Assembly (NCBI GenBank): GCA_902582875.1
Contig: CACHTV010000005.1
Coordinates: 1-61,952 of the forward strand
DNA length: 61,952 nucleotides
Source: an uncultured Pelagibacteraceae bacterium
Lineage (GTDB): Bacteria; Pseudomonadota; Alphaproteobacteria; Pelagibacterales; Pelagibacteraceae
Reading direction: 5' to 3'
Shown piece by piece: positions 44,023 to 57,963 of this stretch. The position numbers and the translations under genes were made by a program. Below the pieces are notes generated by a model that was given only the letters and a program-made list of their open reading frames with translations, was not told the DNA's origin and searched no databases. Numbering within the stretch: the stretch's first letter is position 1; each line of letters opens with the position of its first letter.

Positions 44023-45965
44023 TAAATAGAATCTCCCGGTAAATTATTTATAGATTGTCTTAAACTATGACGCTCTAAAACTTTTTTAATAACTTTCTTT
44101 GCTATTGGAGCTGCAGCTTTACTTCCAGTACCTCCATGTTCTACAACTACGCTTATTGCGTATTTTGGATCACTTACAGGAGCAAAAGCAATGAACAAAG
44201 CATGGTCTCGATTTTCATATTTTAACTGCTCTTGTTTCACTTCTGCCTCTCTTTGAGCCTCAGTGAATTTCTTAATTTGAGATGATCCTGTCTTGCCGGC
44301 AAAAGTAAATCTTTTGTCTTCTAGTCTAGATCTATAAGATGTTCCTCCTGGTTCATTCGAAGATGAATACATTGCATCTTTTATAATTTTTATATTTTCT
44401 TGATTTTTAAATAATGGTGTTAAGTCAAAATTCGAAACTAATAAGTCTGCAGGTAAAGGCTGATCAGGATTATCATTTTTAAATTTTAAATACTCCTTTA
44501 AATTATTTTTTGTTTTATCAAATAGTATTCTAGGTTTGATCTCAAAACCTCCATTAGCAATTTGAGCTGTCATTAGGCATAGTTGAATTGGTGTGCTTTG
44601 AAAATAACCTTGCCCTATTCCTGAGTGTAAAGTTTCTCCTAAATACCAGTTTTGACCAATATATTTTTTCTTCCAAGATGTATTAGGCACTACTCCTGAA
44701 CGTTCTTCAAAAAAATCTTGTAATACTTTTTTTCCAAGACCAAATTTTTTTGCTGTTTCAGATAAACGGTCTACACCTAGTCTTCTTGCAACTTCATAAA
44801 AGTACACATCGCAAGATCTTTTAATTCCTGTTCTCATGTTCATTACACCGTGACCTTTCTTTTTCCAACAATGAAACTTTTCACCAAATAATTCGATTTT
44901 ACCTTTGCATCTAACAGTATCCAAAGGTCGAATGATTTTATTTTCTAAGGCGCTTAGTGCTACTATTGTTTTAATAGTTGAGCCTGGTGGATACAATCCT
45001 GATATAGCTTTATTGCTTAAAGGCTTTCTATCGTTATTAATTAATTCATTCCAATAATCTCGATTTACTCCATGAACGAATGCATTTGGGTCGTAAGCAG
45101 GTGAAGAAACAAGAGATACAATATCACCATTGTAAATATCCATAACACATACCGATGCTGCTTTATTTCCTAATATTTCTGCTACAAACTTTTGAACTTC
45201 TAGATCTAAAGTGGTCTTAAAATTTTTCCCTGCTTTACCTTGTTCAACTTTAATTTGTTTAATTCTTTTTCCAAAGGCATTAACTTCATATCTTTGAAAA
45301 CCAACTTCACCTATTATTTCTTCATCTAATCTACGCTCCAATCCAGTCTTTCCTACAACCATACCTGGAACTGACTTTTCTTTTAAATATTTTTTGTTTT
45401 TTAGATCTTTTTCACTTACTTGAGAAACATAGCCTAAAACATGGGCAGAGGAGCTATCTTTATATACCCTAGCGACTGATACTATAGGTTCAACCCCTTG
45501 TAATTCATGTAAAAACAAATTTATTCGAGAGAATTCAGACCAATTTAAATTATCTGAAATAATAATAGGTTCCCAAGGTTTTTGTTTTGCAATTTTTTTC
45601 TTTAAAGAAAATATTTTTTTATCACTTATATTTAATATTGTTTTTAATCTAAAAAATATTTCTTCGATACTTTGAGTGTTTTCGGGTATTAAGTGTATTT
45701 GATAAACTTGCTTATTAGAGGCTATTTCATTATTAAAATAATCTTTTATTGTCCCTCTTTCTGGAGCTAATTTCCATTCTCTAAATCTATTCTTGTCTGA
45801 TAATGTCTTGTATTTGCTGCTTTCATTAATTTGAAGTGAAATCAAACGACCCAGAACCCCTACTACAACAACAGCTTTGCTTACTGTTAACAAAAACATT
45901 CTTCTGCTTATTAATTTAGATTTTATAACTGTGTTACCTGACCCAGAGCTAAACATTTTTTCCAA
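44022..45965 (-). CDS. mrdA: penicillin-binding protein 2 (transpeptidase)
   Basis: This 647-residue protein has an N-terminal membrane anchor (about residues 22-45), a dimerisation domain, and a transpeptidase domain. The active serine is in YPPGSTIKT near residue 330, followed by SCD and AGKTGSSQIK. It cross-links peptidoglycan of the cell side wall with RodA and MreBCD. It overlaps mreD by 17 bases. Confidence 0.95.
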   Translation of the reverse strand: MEKMFSSGSGNTVIKSKLISRRMFLLTVSKAVVVVGVLGRLISLQINESSKYKTLSDKNRFREWKLAPERGTIKDYFNNEIASNKQVYQIHLIPENTQSIEEIFFRLKTILNISDKKIFSLKKKIAKQKPWEPIIISDNLNWSEFSRINLFLHELQGVEPIVSVARVYKDSSSAHVLGYVSQVSEKDLKNKKYLKEKSVPGMVVGKTGLERRLDEEIIGEVGFQRYEVNAFGKRIKQIKVEQGKAGKNFKTTLDLEVQKFVAEILGNKAASVCVMDIYNGDIVSLVSSPAYDPNAFVHGVNRDYWNELINNDRKPLSNKAISGLYPPGSTIKTIVALSALENKIIRPLDTVRCKGKIELFGEKFHCWKKKGHGVMNMRTGIKRSCDVYFYEVARRLGVDRLSETAKKFGLGKKVLQDFFEERSGVVPNTSWKKKYIGQNWYLGETLHSGIGQGYFQSTPIQLCLMTAQIANGGFEIKPRILFDKTKNNLKEYLKFKNDNPDQPLPADLLVSNFDLTPLFKNQENIKIIKDAMYSSSNEPGGTSYRSRLEDKRFTFAGKTGSSQIKKFTEAQREAEVKQEQLKYENRDHALFIAFAPVSDPKYAISVVVEHGGTGSKAAAPIAKKVIKKVLERHSLRQSINNLPGDSI

Positions 45966-46461
45966 TTGTTATAATTGAGTTATAGTAAGAAAATAGAAAC
46001 CAAAAAAAAGGGAAGAAGATCAGGGTAAAGAAAGTGTTATATGATATTTCTGTAAGATTTATTGCTATCTCTGAAAAATTAATTAACAAGATAAAAAACA
46101 TTAAATTTGAAAAAAAGATTGCAATAAAAAAGGTAAACCAATCAGTTGTTATTCTTGTATTAACTGTCATATTTTTTACATAAGTAGCCACTAACGATAT
46201 AACTAAATAAGCTAAAGAGCTTATACCTAGAGGAAATCCCATAACAACGTCGTTAATCAATCCTGCAAAAAATATATGCCCGCTTCCCAACACTTCAGGT
46301 CTTTTTAAAACCCAAAAATAAATTATGATTAATTGAATGTTAAAAGACAAAATTTCAAAATAATTTTCAAAATGACTATCTATTTCGCTAACAGATAAAT
46401 AATATAAGAGAATAAGTGGACCAAGGTTTAATATTTTGCTTATCGTTTTATAATTTAGCAC
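45949..46461 (-). CDS. mreD: rod shape-determining protein MreD
   Basis: This 170-residue membrane protein has about five hydrophobic segments, with the family-like GHIFFAGLINDVVMGFPLGISSLAYLV region. It follows mreC immediately and precedes mrdA, the conserved order of elongasome genes. Sequence conservation is low in this family, so the call leans on length, topology and context. Confidence 0.88.
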   Translation of the reverse strand: MLNYKTISKILNLGPLILLYYLSVSEIDSHFENYFEILSFNIQLIIIYFWVLKRPEVLGSGHIFFAGLINDVVMGFPLGISSLAYLVISLVATYVKNMTVNTRITTDWFTFFIAIFFSNLMFFILLINFSEIAINLTEISYNTFFTLIFFPFFWFLFSYYNSIITIGKNV

Positions 46462-47310
46462 TTAAAAAACCTCTTTATTATGTTGTGAAAGATCAACTTT
46501 TACAAATGAAAGTTGGCTAGATTCTGAAAATAGTATTACTTCGCCTTTTTCATTAGTGACTCCGATAGGGGATCCTGGAAAAAAAATTCCATCTTTACCA
46601 GATGTAAATACATCTATTCCTTCTTCAACGATGTAACCTTCAGGTAAATACTCTAATAATGGTCTGGACCCTCCACTGCCTTTTAAAATTGCTTGAACAT
46701 TGTCTTCACCAAAAGTAACTGGTATTCTGCTATTTAAGTCGTTTAAAAGCAAAACTCTTGAAGATAAGTAATTAGTTTCAACTACTCTTCCAACTAGATA
46801 TTCTTTGTCCAAAACTGGCATTCCTTTTAAAATACCTGAATTAGATCCCCTATTAATAATAATAGATTTTAAATAAGGGCTACTTTTGTCAATAAGAACT
46901 TTTGACAAAATCATATTTTCCTTTTTTAAGAATGATTCCTCTGACTCTAAAATTTTTCTTAAATTCTTATTTTGATTTGTTAAATATTCAACGTTAAGTT
47001 CTTTTTGTCTATAAACTTCTAGTGCTTGTTTTAATTCTTCATTTTCTTTTTTAATATTAAGAAAATTTGTAAAACCTTGTGTTGCTTGTGGTACAAATCG
47101 AGAAGGAGATGAAACTACTAATGAAACTCTATAAATTCCATCATTAATAATGGATCTTAAAGGCTTCATAAAACCAAAACCATAAACATCAAAAAAAAAG
47201 ACAATACCAGCAACTATTATTAAAAAAACTAAAGAAAATTTTTGCTTAGCCCCTCTTTGTAAAAGGGCTGAACGAAACGCTATACCAAAATCATCTCTAC
47301 TTGAAGACAT
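46462..47310 (-). CDS. mreC: rod shape-determining protein MreC
   Basis: This 282-residue protein has one transmembrane anchor (about residues 25-45), a coiled coil (about 75-115), and the beta-barrel part with NRGSNSGILKGMPVLDKEYLVGRV and LLNDLNSRIPV. It links cytoplasmic MreB to periplasmic wall enzymes. It starts 17 bases after mreB. Confidence 0.94.
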   Translation of the reverse strand: MSSSRDDFGIAFRSALLQRGAKQKFSLVFLIIVAGIVFFFDVYGFGFMKPLRSIINDGIYRVSLVVSSPSRFVPQATQGFTNFLNIKKENEELKQALEVYRQKELNVEYLTNQNKNLRKILESEESFLKKENMILSKVLIDKSSPYLKSIIINRGSNSGILKGMPVLDKEYLVGRVVETNYLSSRVLLLNDLNSRIPVTFGEDNVQAILKGSGGSRPLLEYLPEGYIVEEGIDVFTSGKDGIFFPGSPIGVTNEKGEVILFSESSQLSFVKVDLSQHNKEVF

Positions 47311-47327
47311 TTATCTTTTTAGATAAA

Positions 47328-49935
<2,608 letters not shown>

Positions 49936-50018
49936 ATACTGAATACGCATATTACAAGTAAAACGAGAATATGCAAATACTTATAGTAAAATCACTTTAT
50001 TTTTTAGATCAGATTGGG

Positions 50019-51041
<1,023 letters not shown>

Positions 51042-51051
51042 TTATCCTTTG

Positions 51052-51600
51052 TTAACTAAATACTTTTCCGCCCTTTGTCATCGCAACTGATCCAGTTCTA
51101 GATGTGCTTATAAGCCCTAATCTTTTTAAATCAAGGGCTAATTTATCAATCTCGGCTCTTAATGCAGTTACTTGAATTACAAAAGATTTTTTTGATTTAT
51201 CTAAAATAACTGGATTAAATTTTTTACAAATTTTTTTTATTTTTTCTTGTTTTTTTGAATTAGCCAAAACTTTAAATAACGCAAGTTCTCTAAACAAAAT
51301 TTCTTTATCATTTCTTTTAAAATCTGCAACTTTATGAACTGGTACTAATTTTTTTAATTGTAATTTAATTTGTTCAATTACTTGTGGTGTTCCCTCAGTT
51401 ACAATTGTAATTCTGGAAATATGTTTCTTTTTATCCACTTCACCTACCGCTAATGACTCAATATTATAACCCCTTCCAGAAAAAAGACCTGCAATTCTTG
51501 CTAGCACGCCAGCTTCGTTATCAACCCATACTACAATAATATGACGTTCTAATTTTCCAATTTTTCCTGGTACGCTATAAGCTGATTTGGATTTTGCCAT
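51052..51600 (-). CDS. ilvH: acetolactate synthase small subunit
   Basis: This 182-residue regulatory subunit has an ACT domain (HIIVVWVDNEAGVLARIAGLFSGRGYNIESLAVG) and a C-terminal domain. It confers valine feedback control on the large subunit, whose stop overlaps its start by one base. The N-terminal roughly 15 residues before the ACT domain are a basic extension. Confidence 0.96.
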   Translation of the reverse strand: MAKSKSAYSVPGKIGKLERHIIVVWVDNEAGVLARIAGLFSGRGYNIESLAVGEVDKKKHISRITIVTEGTPQVIEQIKLQLKKLVPVHKVADFKRNDKEILFRELALFKVLANSKKQEKIKKICKKFNPVILDKSKKSFVIQVTALRAEIDKLALDLKRLGLISTSRTGSVAMTKGGKVFS

Positions 51601-53366
51601 TAGACTAATATCTTTCCTTCATCAGAAATTTCTTCTTCTTCTTCGGGCCCTAAAATCATTTGATTATGTGGTTTTCCAGAAGGAATCATCGGAAAACAAT
51701 TTTCTGATTTATCTACTACACAATCAAATATTACAGGCTTTTGAACATCAATCATTTCTTTAATTTTTGCATCTAGATCATCTGGAGTTTTAGCTCTTAT
51801 TCCAACACATCCGTATGATTCAGCAAGTTTTACAAAGTCTGGTAGAGCTGCTGTATAGCTTTCAGAATAATTTTTCTCATGTAACAATTCTTGCCATTGT
51901 CTCACCATTCCCATGTACTCGTTGTTTAGGATAAATATTTTTATAGGTAGTTTATACTGAACTGCTGTAGACATTTCTTGCATTGTCATTAAAACTGATG
52001 CTTCGCCAGCAATATCAACGACTAACTTCCCTGGATTTGCTATTTGCACACCAATCGCTGCTGGAAGACCATATCCCATAGTTCCTAAGCCTCCAGAAGT
52101 CATCCAGCGATTAGGCTTATCAAATTTATAATGTTGAGCTGCCCACATTTGATGCTGTCCTACTTCGGTTGTGATAAAAGTGTCTTTGTCTTTAGTCAAT
52201 TCATATAATCTTTGAACAGCATGCTGAGGTTTTATAATTTTATTACTATTGATAAAATTAAGAGATTTTTTTTCTCTCCATTTATTAATTTGTTCCCACC
52301 ACTTAGATGTTTTTTGTTTATTAGAGTCTAAAAAATTTTTATTTTTTTCTTTAAATCTTTTAATTAAACTTTTTAAAAGTTCAGAAACATCGCTTACTAT
52401 AGGTAAGTCAACCTTAATATTTTTTCCTATTGAAGATGGATCTATATCAACATGAATTTTTTTTGATTTAGGTGAAAACTCATCAACTTTTCCAGTAATT
52501 CTGTCATCAAATCTTGCTCCAATATTAATCATTAAGTCACAATCATGCATTGCATTATTTGCTTCGTAAGTCCCATGCATTCCTAACATTCCTAAAAATT
52601 GTGGATCATTTCCTGGGTATGCACCAAGACCCTGTAGAGTAGAAGTAATAGGAAAACCGGTAAGTGAAACTAATTCTCTTAAATGTTTACTTGCCTCAGG
52701 ACCTGAGTTGATTACTCCACCGCCAGTATAAAAAATTGGCCTAGATGATCTTTTTATTAATTCTATAAATTTATCTAATTCATTATTAGATACTTTAAGA
52801 ACAGTTTTGCCGTTAACTTTTTTTTTAAGAGTACTTTTTTTAAATTTATATTTACCTTTTTTAAATTGTATATCTTTTGGAATATCAACTAAAACTGGGC
52901 CTGGTCTGCCAGTAGTAGCAACTTCGAATGCTAAATGTAAAATTCTTGAAAGATCATTAACATCCTTTACTAACCAATTATGTTTTGTGCAAGGTCGAGT
53001 GATGCCAGTAGTATCGCACTCTTGAAATGCATCAGTACCAATTAAGTGAGTCGGGACTTGTCCTGAAATACAAACAAGCGGGACTGAGTCCATATACGCA
53101 TCTGTCAATGCAGTTACAGCATTAGTCGCGCCAGGGCCTGAGGTAACAAGCAATACTCCAGGTTTGCCACTAGATCTAGCATAACCTTCAGCAGCATGGC
53201 CTGCTCCTTGTTCATGTCTAGCTAAAATATGCTTAATAGATTTATGATTCTTGAGTTCGTCATAAATAGGAAGTACTGCACCACCAGGATAACCAAAAAT
53301 ATATTCAACTTTTTGGTCCTCCAATGCTTTAAAAACTATTTCTGCTCCAGTAATTAATTTAGGCAT
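51600..53366 (-). CDS. ilvB: acetolactate synthase large subunit
   Basis: This 588-residue TPP enzyme shows the catalytic Glu in LARHEQGAGHAAEGYAR, the GPGATNAVTALTDAYMDSVP region and VVDIAGEASVLMTMQEM in place of the commoner GDGSF motif, a form I associate with alphaproteobacteria. It also has NNEYMGMVRQWQ. It condenses pyruvate to acetolactate. It starts the ilvBHC-leuA run, 37 bases after miaA, with no attenuator visible. Confidence 0.96.
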   Translation of the reverse strand: MPKLITGAEIVFKALEDQKVEYIFGYPGGAVLPIYDELKNHKSIKHILARHEQGAGHAAEGYARSSGKPGVLLVTSGPGATNAVTALTDAYMDSVPLVCISGQVPTHLIGTDAFQECDTTGITRPCTKHNWLVKDVNDLSRILHLAFEVATTGRPGPVLVDIPKDIQFKKGKYKFKKSTLKKKVNGKTVLKVSNNELDKFIELIKRSSRPIFYTGGGVINSGPEASKHLRELVSLTGFPITSTLQGLGAYPGNDPQFLGMLGMHGTYEANNAMHDCDLMINIGARFDDRITGKVDEFSPKSKKIHVDIDPSSIGKNIKVDLPIVSDVSELLKSLIKRFKEKNKNFLDSNKQKTSKWWEQINKWREKKSLNFINSNKIIKPQHAVQRLYELTKDKDTFITTEVGQHQMWAAQHYKFDKPNRWMTSGGLGTMGYGLPAAIGVQIANPGKLVVDIAGEASVLMTMQEMSTAVQYKLPIKIFILNNEYMGMVRQWQELLHEKNYSESYTAALPDFVKLAESYGCVGIRAKTPDDLDAKIKEMIDVQKPVIFDCVVDKSENCFPMIPSGKPHNQMILGPEEEEEISDEGKILV

Positions 53367-53403
53367 AGATACAATCTAGCCTAGAAATACCTTCCGTCAA
53401 GTT

Positions 53404-54324
53404 TTAGCTTATAACTTTTAATGTTTTTTTTAAAAGTACAGAAAAGTCATTGGAATAAAGCTTGTTCCAGTTCTTCATATGCCCTCGGGCCCAAGTATTT
53501 TGTCTTTTTGCGTATTGCCTTGTTTTGATATTTATAAGTTCTTTACATTCATTCAAAGAAATTGATCCTTTTAAATAGGCATTTATTTCTTGAACACCGA
53601 TTAATTTGTTTGCAGATAATGATTTATCTAATTTTAAAAAATTAAATCTTTTTACTTCTTTGATACATTCATTGTTTTTAAACATTAATTCAGTCCTTAA
53701 AGATATCTTATTTAATAATTTTTCTCTTGGAATATTTAGAAAAATCATAATCATTTCAAAATTTTTAAAATCAGATTTAGTTTCTTTAATCCAATCAAAT
53801 AAAGATTTTCTAGTTTTTAGAATAACCTCATAAGCCCTCTGAGTTCTTTGAGAGTCTGTAGGTAGAATTCTATCTTTTATTTTTGGATCAATTGTTAAAA
53901 GTTTCTTATGAAACTTTTTATATCCTATTCTTTTAAAAAGGTTTCTAACTTTATTTCGTGTATTATTGTCTATATCAGGTATTTTACTGATACCTTTAGT
54001 AATAGTATTGAAATATAAGCCTGTGCCACCAACAATTATTGGAACTTTTTTATTTTTATAGCATTGATTTATTTTTTTTTTAACTAACTTAAGCCAATCT
54101 CCAGCTGAAAAATACTTTTTTACAGAAATTATCCCATATAAATGATGTTTAGCTTTTTTTATCTCCTTATTGTTTGGTCTAGATGATAAAATTGAAAATT
54201 CTTTATATACTTGCATGCTATCTGCATTGATAATTTCTCCTTTAAGCTTTTTGGCTAATTTTATAGCTAGAGTTGATTTTCCTGATGCTGTAGGACCCGC
54301 TAAGAGAATTATTTTTTTAGACAA
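53404..54324 (-). CDS. miaA: tRNA dimethylallyltransferase MiaA
   Basis: This 306-residue protein has the P-loop LLAGPTASGKSTLAIKLAKKL, the NADSMQVYKEF and PIIVGGTGLYFNTITKG motifs, and the C-terminal RQYAKRQNTWARG. It transfers the isopentenyl group to A37 of tRNAs that read UNN codons. It begins 1 base after the Deg protease gene. Confidence 0.95.
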   Translation of the reverse strand: MSKKIILLAGPTASGKSTLAIKLAKKLKGEIINADSMQVYKEFSILSSRPNNKEIKKAKHHLYGIISVKKYFSAGDWLKLVKKKINQCYKNKKVPIIVGGTGLYFNTITKGISKIPDIDNNTRNKVRNLFKRIGYKKFHKKLLTIDPKIKDRILPTDSQRTQRAYEVILKTRKSLFDWIKETKSDFKNFEMIMIFLNIPREKLLNKISLRTELMFKNNECIKEVKRFNFLKLDKSLSANKLIGVQEINAYLKGSISLNECKELINIKTRQYAKRQNTWARGHMKNWNKLYSNDFSVLLKKTLKVIS

Positions 54325-54325
54325 A

Positions 54326-55735
54326 TTAATTTAATTTAACACCAAGATATCTGCTTTGATTATTCTTGTCGATTACTGATAATAATAAATTTTTATCACC
54401 CCTTTTTGTAATTTCATTTACTATATTTTTTAGATCAGAAGTCTTCCTAATTGGTGATTTTTGTGCTTCAATTATAATATCATTTACATTTAATAAACCT
54501 TTTAACGGACTTTTATTAAAAATTTCTACTATGACTATTCCTTTTGTATCTTTATTCAATTTTCTTAGAGATATATCTTCCTCATTTAAATCTCTTACCG
54601 TAATTTTTAAACTTTCGATTTCTATCTCCTGAGTTTTTTTAATTTTAGGATTTTTAGCTTTAAATTCCGATGACGATTCTAATCGTCCCAATATTAACCT
54701 TTTAGTAATTAACTTTTTATTTCTCCAAATTTTAATCTGAACACTTTTTCCAACTTTTGTGGCAGCAACAACTTTCGGTAAAGTTCTCATAACATCTATC
54801 TTTTTTCCATCAAAGTCTAAGATTATATCTCCTGCCTTTATTCCAGCTTTGTCGGCTGGACTTTTTTCTCCAACACTAGCTACGAGAGCTCCTTCAGGTT
54901 TATTAAGTTTGACCGCCTCAGCAATTTCTTTTGTTACTTCCTGAATACGAACTCCTAGCCAACCCCTTCTTGTTTCGCCAAAATTAATTAATTGATCTAT
55001 TACATTTGAAGCGGCATTAGCTGGTATTGCAAAACCAATTCCTATTGAACCTGACTGTCCTGGAGCAATGATGGCTGTATTTATTCCAATAACCTCTCCT
55101 TTTATATTAAATAAAGGTCCTCCGGAATTTCCTTGATTAATAGAGGCATCAGTTTGAATAAAATCATCATAACGAGTGAGGTTAATATCTCTGTTTCTTG
55201 CTGAAATTATTCCGGACGTTACTGTTCCACTAAATCCAAAAGGATTTCCAATAGCTATTACCCAGTCTCCTACTCTTGCTCTGTCAGAGTCTCCAAATTT
55301 AACAGGTTTAAATTTATCTTTTGTTTGCATTTTTAAAACTGCTATATCCATATAAGGATCAGCTCCTACAACTTCAGCTTTATATTCTTTATTATTCACT
55401 TTGATCAAAATATCATCAGCATTTGCAATAACATGATTATTTGTAATAACTATTCCATTTTCTTTAATAATAAATCCTGAGCCTAAAGATGAGGCTTTTC
55501 TTTCAGTTGGCCTTTGAAATTCTTTAAACATTTCTTCAAAAGGTGACCCTGGAGGAAACTGAAAGGGAAATTGATTTGAAGAGGTTCTAACAGTTTGAGT
55601 TGTTGAAATATTTACTACAGAGGGCATTAGTTCTTCTGCCAGATCTGCAAATGAGTCTGGAACAGATTTAGCGTTGGTAAAAGAACTTAAATTTAAAATA
55701 AATAAAATAAAAAGAGTTTTTTTTAAAAATTTCAT
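54326..55735 (-). CDS. periplasmic Deg-type serine protease (Do family)
   Basis: This 469-residue protein has a signal peptide (about residues 1-22). Its trypsin-like domain has His in ITNNHVIANADD, Asp in YMDIAVLKM and Ser in GNSGGPLFNI, followed by a first PDZ domain (about 270-355, GWLGVRIQEVTKEIAEAVKL) and a weaker second one. It degrades or refolds damaged envelope proteins. It follows hflK-hflC-DUF2065 in conserved order. Confidence 0.93.
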   Translation of the reverse strand: MKFLKKTLFILFILNLSSFTNAKSVPDSFADLAEELMPSVVNISTTQTVRTSSNQFPFQFPPGSPFEEMFKEFQRPTERKASSLGSGFIIKENGIVITNNHVIANADDILIKVNNKEYKAEVVGADPYMDIAVLKMQTKDKFKPVKFGDSDRARVGDWVIAIGNPFGFSGTVTSGIISARNRDINLTRYDDFIQTDASINQGNSGGPLFNIKGEVIGINTAIIAPGQSGSIGIGFAIPANAASNVIDQLINFGETRRGWLGVRIQEVTKEIAEAVKLNKPEGALVASVGEKSPADKAGIKAGDIILDFDGKKIDVMRTLPKVVAATKVGKSVQIKIWRNKKLITKRLILGRLESSSEFKAKNPKIKKTQEIEIESLKITVRDLNEEDISLRKLNKDTKGIVIVEIFNKSPLKGLLNVNDIIIEAQKSPIRKTSDLKNIVNEITKRGDKNLLLSVIDKNNQSRYLGVKLN

Positions 55736-55921
55736 TTAATTTTTTATATACCAAATTATTAAAAAACCTATAATCAAAAAAATAACCCCAAAGGCTCTTA
55801 ATTTATTTTCTGGTGTATTCTTGATTAATTCAAGCATACTTTTGATTCTTGACGGGAAAATGGCAATAAATAAACCCTCGATAAAGAAGATTAGCCCTAT
55901 AGCAGTAATTAGTTCGTTCAC
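55736..55921 (-). CDS. DUF2065 family small membrane protein
   Basis: This 61-residue protein has two hydrophobic segments (about residues 4-24 and 43-58). MNELITAIGLIFFIEGLFIA and FGVIFLIIGFLIIW match my recollection of DUF2065, which often sits between hflC and deg genes, as here. Function is unknown. It begins 12 bases after hflC. Confidence 0.85.
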   Translation of the reverse strand: MNELITAIGLIFFIEGLFIAIFPSRIKSMLELIKNTPENKLRAFGVIFLIIGFLIIWYIKN

Positions 55922-55933
55922 AATTGAACTGGA

Positions 55934-56803
55934 TTATCTTTTTTTAATAGCAGGAATAGACGATTTTCCAAAAAATTTAAAAAAATCACTATCTGGAGAT
56001 AAAACTAGTGAAGTTTCACCGCCTATCAATGCTCTTTCGTAAGCTTGCATTGCTCGATAGAAAGCAAAAAATTGAGGATCTCTTCCAAAAGCATTGGCAA
56101 ATATCTTATTTCTTTGACCATCTCCTTCACCTTTCATAATTTCAGATTTTTTATTTGCATTAGCTAAAATCACTGTCACATCTTTATCAGCTGTAGATCT
56201 TATTTTTTGAGCTATCTCAGCACCTTGTGCTCTAAATTCTTTTGCTTCTCTTTGTCTTTCAGTTTGCATTCTTGAGTAAATCGCTTCGCTGTTTGCTGGG
56301 GGTAAATCAGCTCTTTTAATTCTTACATCAACAATCTTAATTCCAAAATTCTCTGCTTCGGTATTTACATCATTTTGAATTATAGCCATTTGTTTAGCTC
56401 TATCAGTAGATAATAAAGTTGCTAATTCTTGTTTACCTAAAACACCTCTAATTCTTGAGTTTATAATTGTTGAAAGCCTAGATCTAGCAACTCTTTCATT
56501 GCCAACAGAGATATAAAATTTTAAAGGATCTATAATTTTAAATCTTGCTATAGCATCTACAATCAATCTCTTTTGATCAGCAGCTATTACTTCTTCTGGA
56601 GCGCTATCTAAATTTAAAATTCTCTTATCTAAATAAACTACGTTTTGAATAAATGGTAATTTAAAGTTTAGACCTGCTTTAGTGATAATTTTTTTAGGGT
56701 CACCAAATTGAAGAACTATCGCTTGACTTATTTCTTGAACGATAAATACAGATTGGAAAACAACAACTCCAATTATAATAACTATAGGAACTACAAGTCT
56801 CAT
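55934..56803 (-). CDS. hflC: HflC, SPFH-domain modulator of FtsH
   Basis: This 289-residue protein has one N-terminal transmembrane segment (about residues 3-22) and an SPFH/band-7 domain (about 23-210: LQFGDPKKIITKAGLNFKLPF, ARFKIIDPLKFYISVGN). It pairs with HflK around the FtsH protease in the inner membrane. It follows hflK after 2 bases. Confidence 0.95.
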   Translation of the reverse strand: MRLVVPIVIIIGVVVFQSVFIVQEISQAIVLQFGDPKKIITKAGLNFKLPFIQNVVYLDKRILNLDSAPEEVIAADQKRLIVDAIARFKIIDPLKFYISVGNERVARSRLSTIINSRIRGVLGKQELATLLSTDRAKQMAIIQNDVNTEAENFGIKIVDVRIKRADLPPANSEAIYSRMQTERQREAKEFRAQGAEIAQKIRSTADKDVTVILANANKKSEIMKGEGDGQRNKIFANAFGRDPQFFAFYRAMQAYERALIGGETSLVLSPDSDFFKFFGKSSIPAIKKR

Positions 56804-56805
56804 TA

Positions 56806-57909
56806 TTATTGTCCTCCTGATTTCTTTAATTCTGGCAAAGGCAAATAAGGAACTACGCCTGAACCTGAATTCTTATCTATGATTACTTTGTCGATGTCGG
56901 CTAAAACTTTTTCCATTGTTTCCAGGTACATTCTTTCCTGGGTCACTTGTTTTGCGTTTTTGTATTCATTATAAATTGCTAAAAATCTACTTGCTTCACC
57001 CTCTGCTTTAGCAACTACTTCTTTTTTATAAGCTTCGGCTTGTTGTAATACTTGCTCAGCTTCTCCTCGAGCTCTAGGTATTACATCATTAGCATAGGCT
57101 TCGGCTTCATTTTTGGATCTCTCTCTATCTGCTCTGGCAGCTTGTACATCTCTAAAAGCATCTATAACTTGTGCAGGCGGATCAGCTTGTTGTGTTTGAA
57201 CTTGTGTGATTTGAATTCCTGAACCATATTCATCTAAAATTTTTTGAGTAATTTCTTGAACTTCTACTTCAATATTTGATCTTCCCTCTGTCAAAATTGT
57301 TTGTATTTCATTTTTTGCTATCACTTCCCTCATTGCTGTTTCTGAAGTGGCTTTGACAGTTTCTACTGGACTTTGAATATTAAATAGAAACTTTTGAGCA
57401 TCTTTTATTACCCAAAAAACTGAATAATTAATATCTACTATATTTTCATCTCCAGTTAACATTAAACTTTCTTCTGGAACGTTTCCTACTCCAGATGATC
57501 TTCCGCTGTCACTTGCTGGTCTAAAACCAACATCAACTCTATTAACTTTTGTTACCTTAGGAGTTAACACACGTTCAAAAGGCATAGGCAAATGATAATG
57601 CAAACCTGGCTGAGTTGTATGTATATATTTTCCAAATCTTAAAACCACACCCTGCTCATCGGGCAAAACTCTGTAAAGACCACTAGCAACATAAAGTACA
57701 ACAATAATTAAAAGGCCCAATATTATAGGTCTTGAACCTCCTGATTTTCCACCTGAAAATTTATTAATTGTCCTTTGAAAATTTTTGATAATGTCATCAA
57801 TATTTGGAGGTTCTCTTCTAGTGCCTGAACCATTCCCATTATTAGATCCTCCTCCTGGAGGAGAACCCCAAGGTGATTGATTTTTAAAAATCATATCTTT
57901 CAAACTCAT
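56806..57909 (-). CDS. hflK: HflK, SPFH-domain modulator of FtsH
   Basis: This 367-residue protein has a glycine- and proline-rich cytoplasmic N-terminus (GSPPGGGSNNGNGSGTRREP), one transmembrane segment (about residues 62-80) and a band-7 domain (GVVLRFGKYIHTTQPGLHYHLP onward). It forms a complex with HflC that surrounds FtsH. It diverges from mrp; 54 bases separate their starts. Confidence 0.95.
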   Translation of the reverse strand: MSLKDMIFKNQSPWGSPPGGGSNNGNGSGTRREPPNIDDIIKNFQRTINKFSGGKSGGSRPIILGLLIIVVLYVASGLYRVLPDEQGVVLRFGKYIHTTQPGLHYHLPMPFERVLTPKVTKVNRVDVGFRPASDSGRSSGVGNVPEESLMLTGDENIVDINYSVFWVIKDAQKFLFNIQSPVETVKATSETAMREVIAKNEIQTILTEGRSNIEVEVQEITQKILDEYGSGIQITQVQTQQADPPAQVIDAFRDVQAARADRERSKNEAEAYANDVIPRARGEAEQVLQQAEAYKKEVVAKAEGEASRFLAIYNEYKNAKQVTQERMYLETMEKVLADIDKVIIDKNSGSGVVPYLPLPELKKSGGQ

Positions 57910-57963
57910 GACACTTTATATAGTGACTTTTTATACAAAAACAAGTTAAGTAACAGCGATATT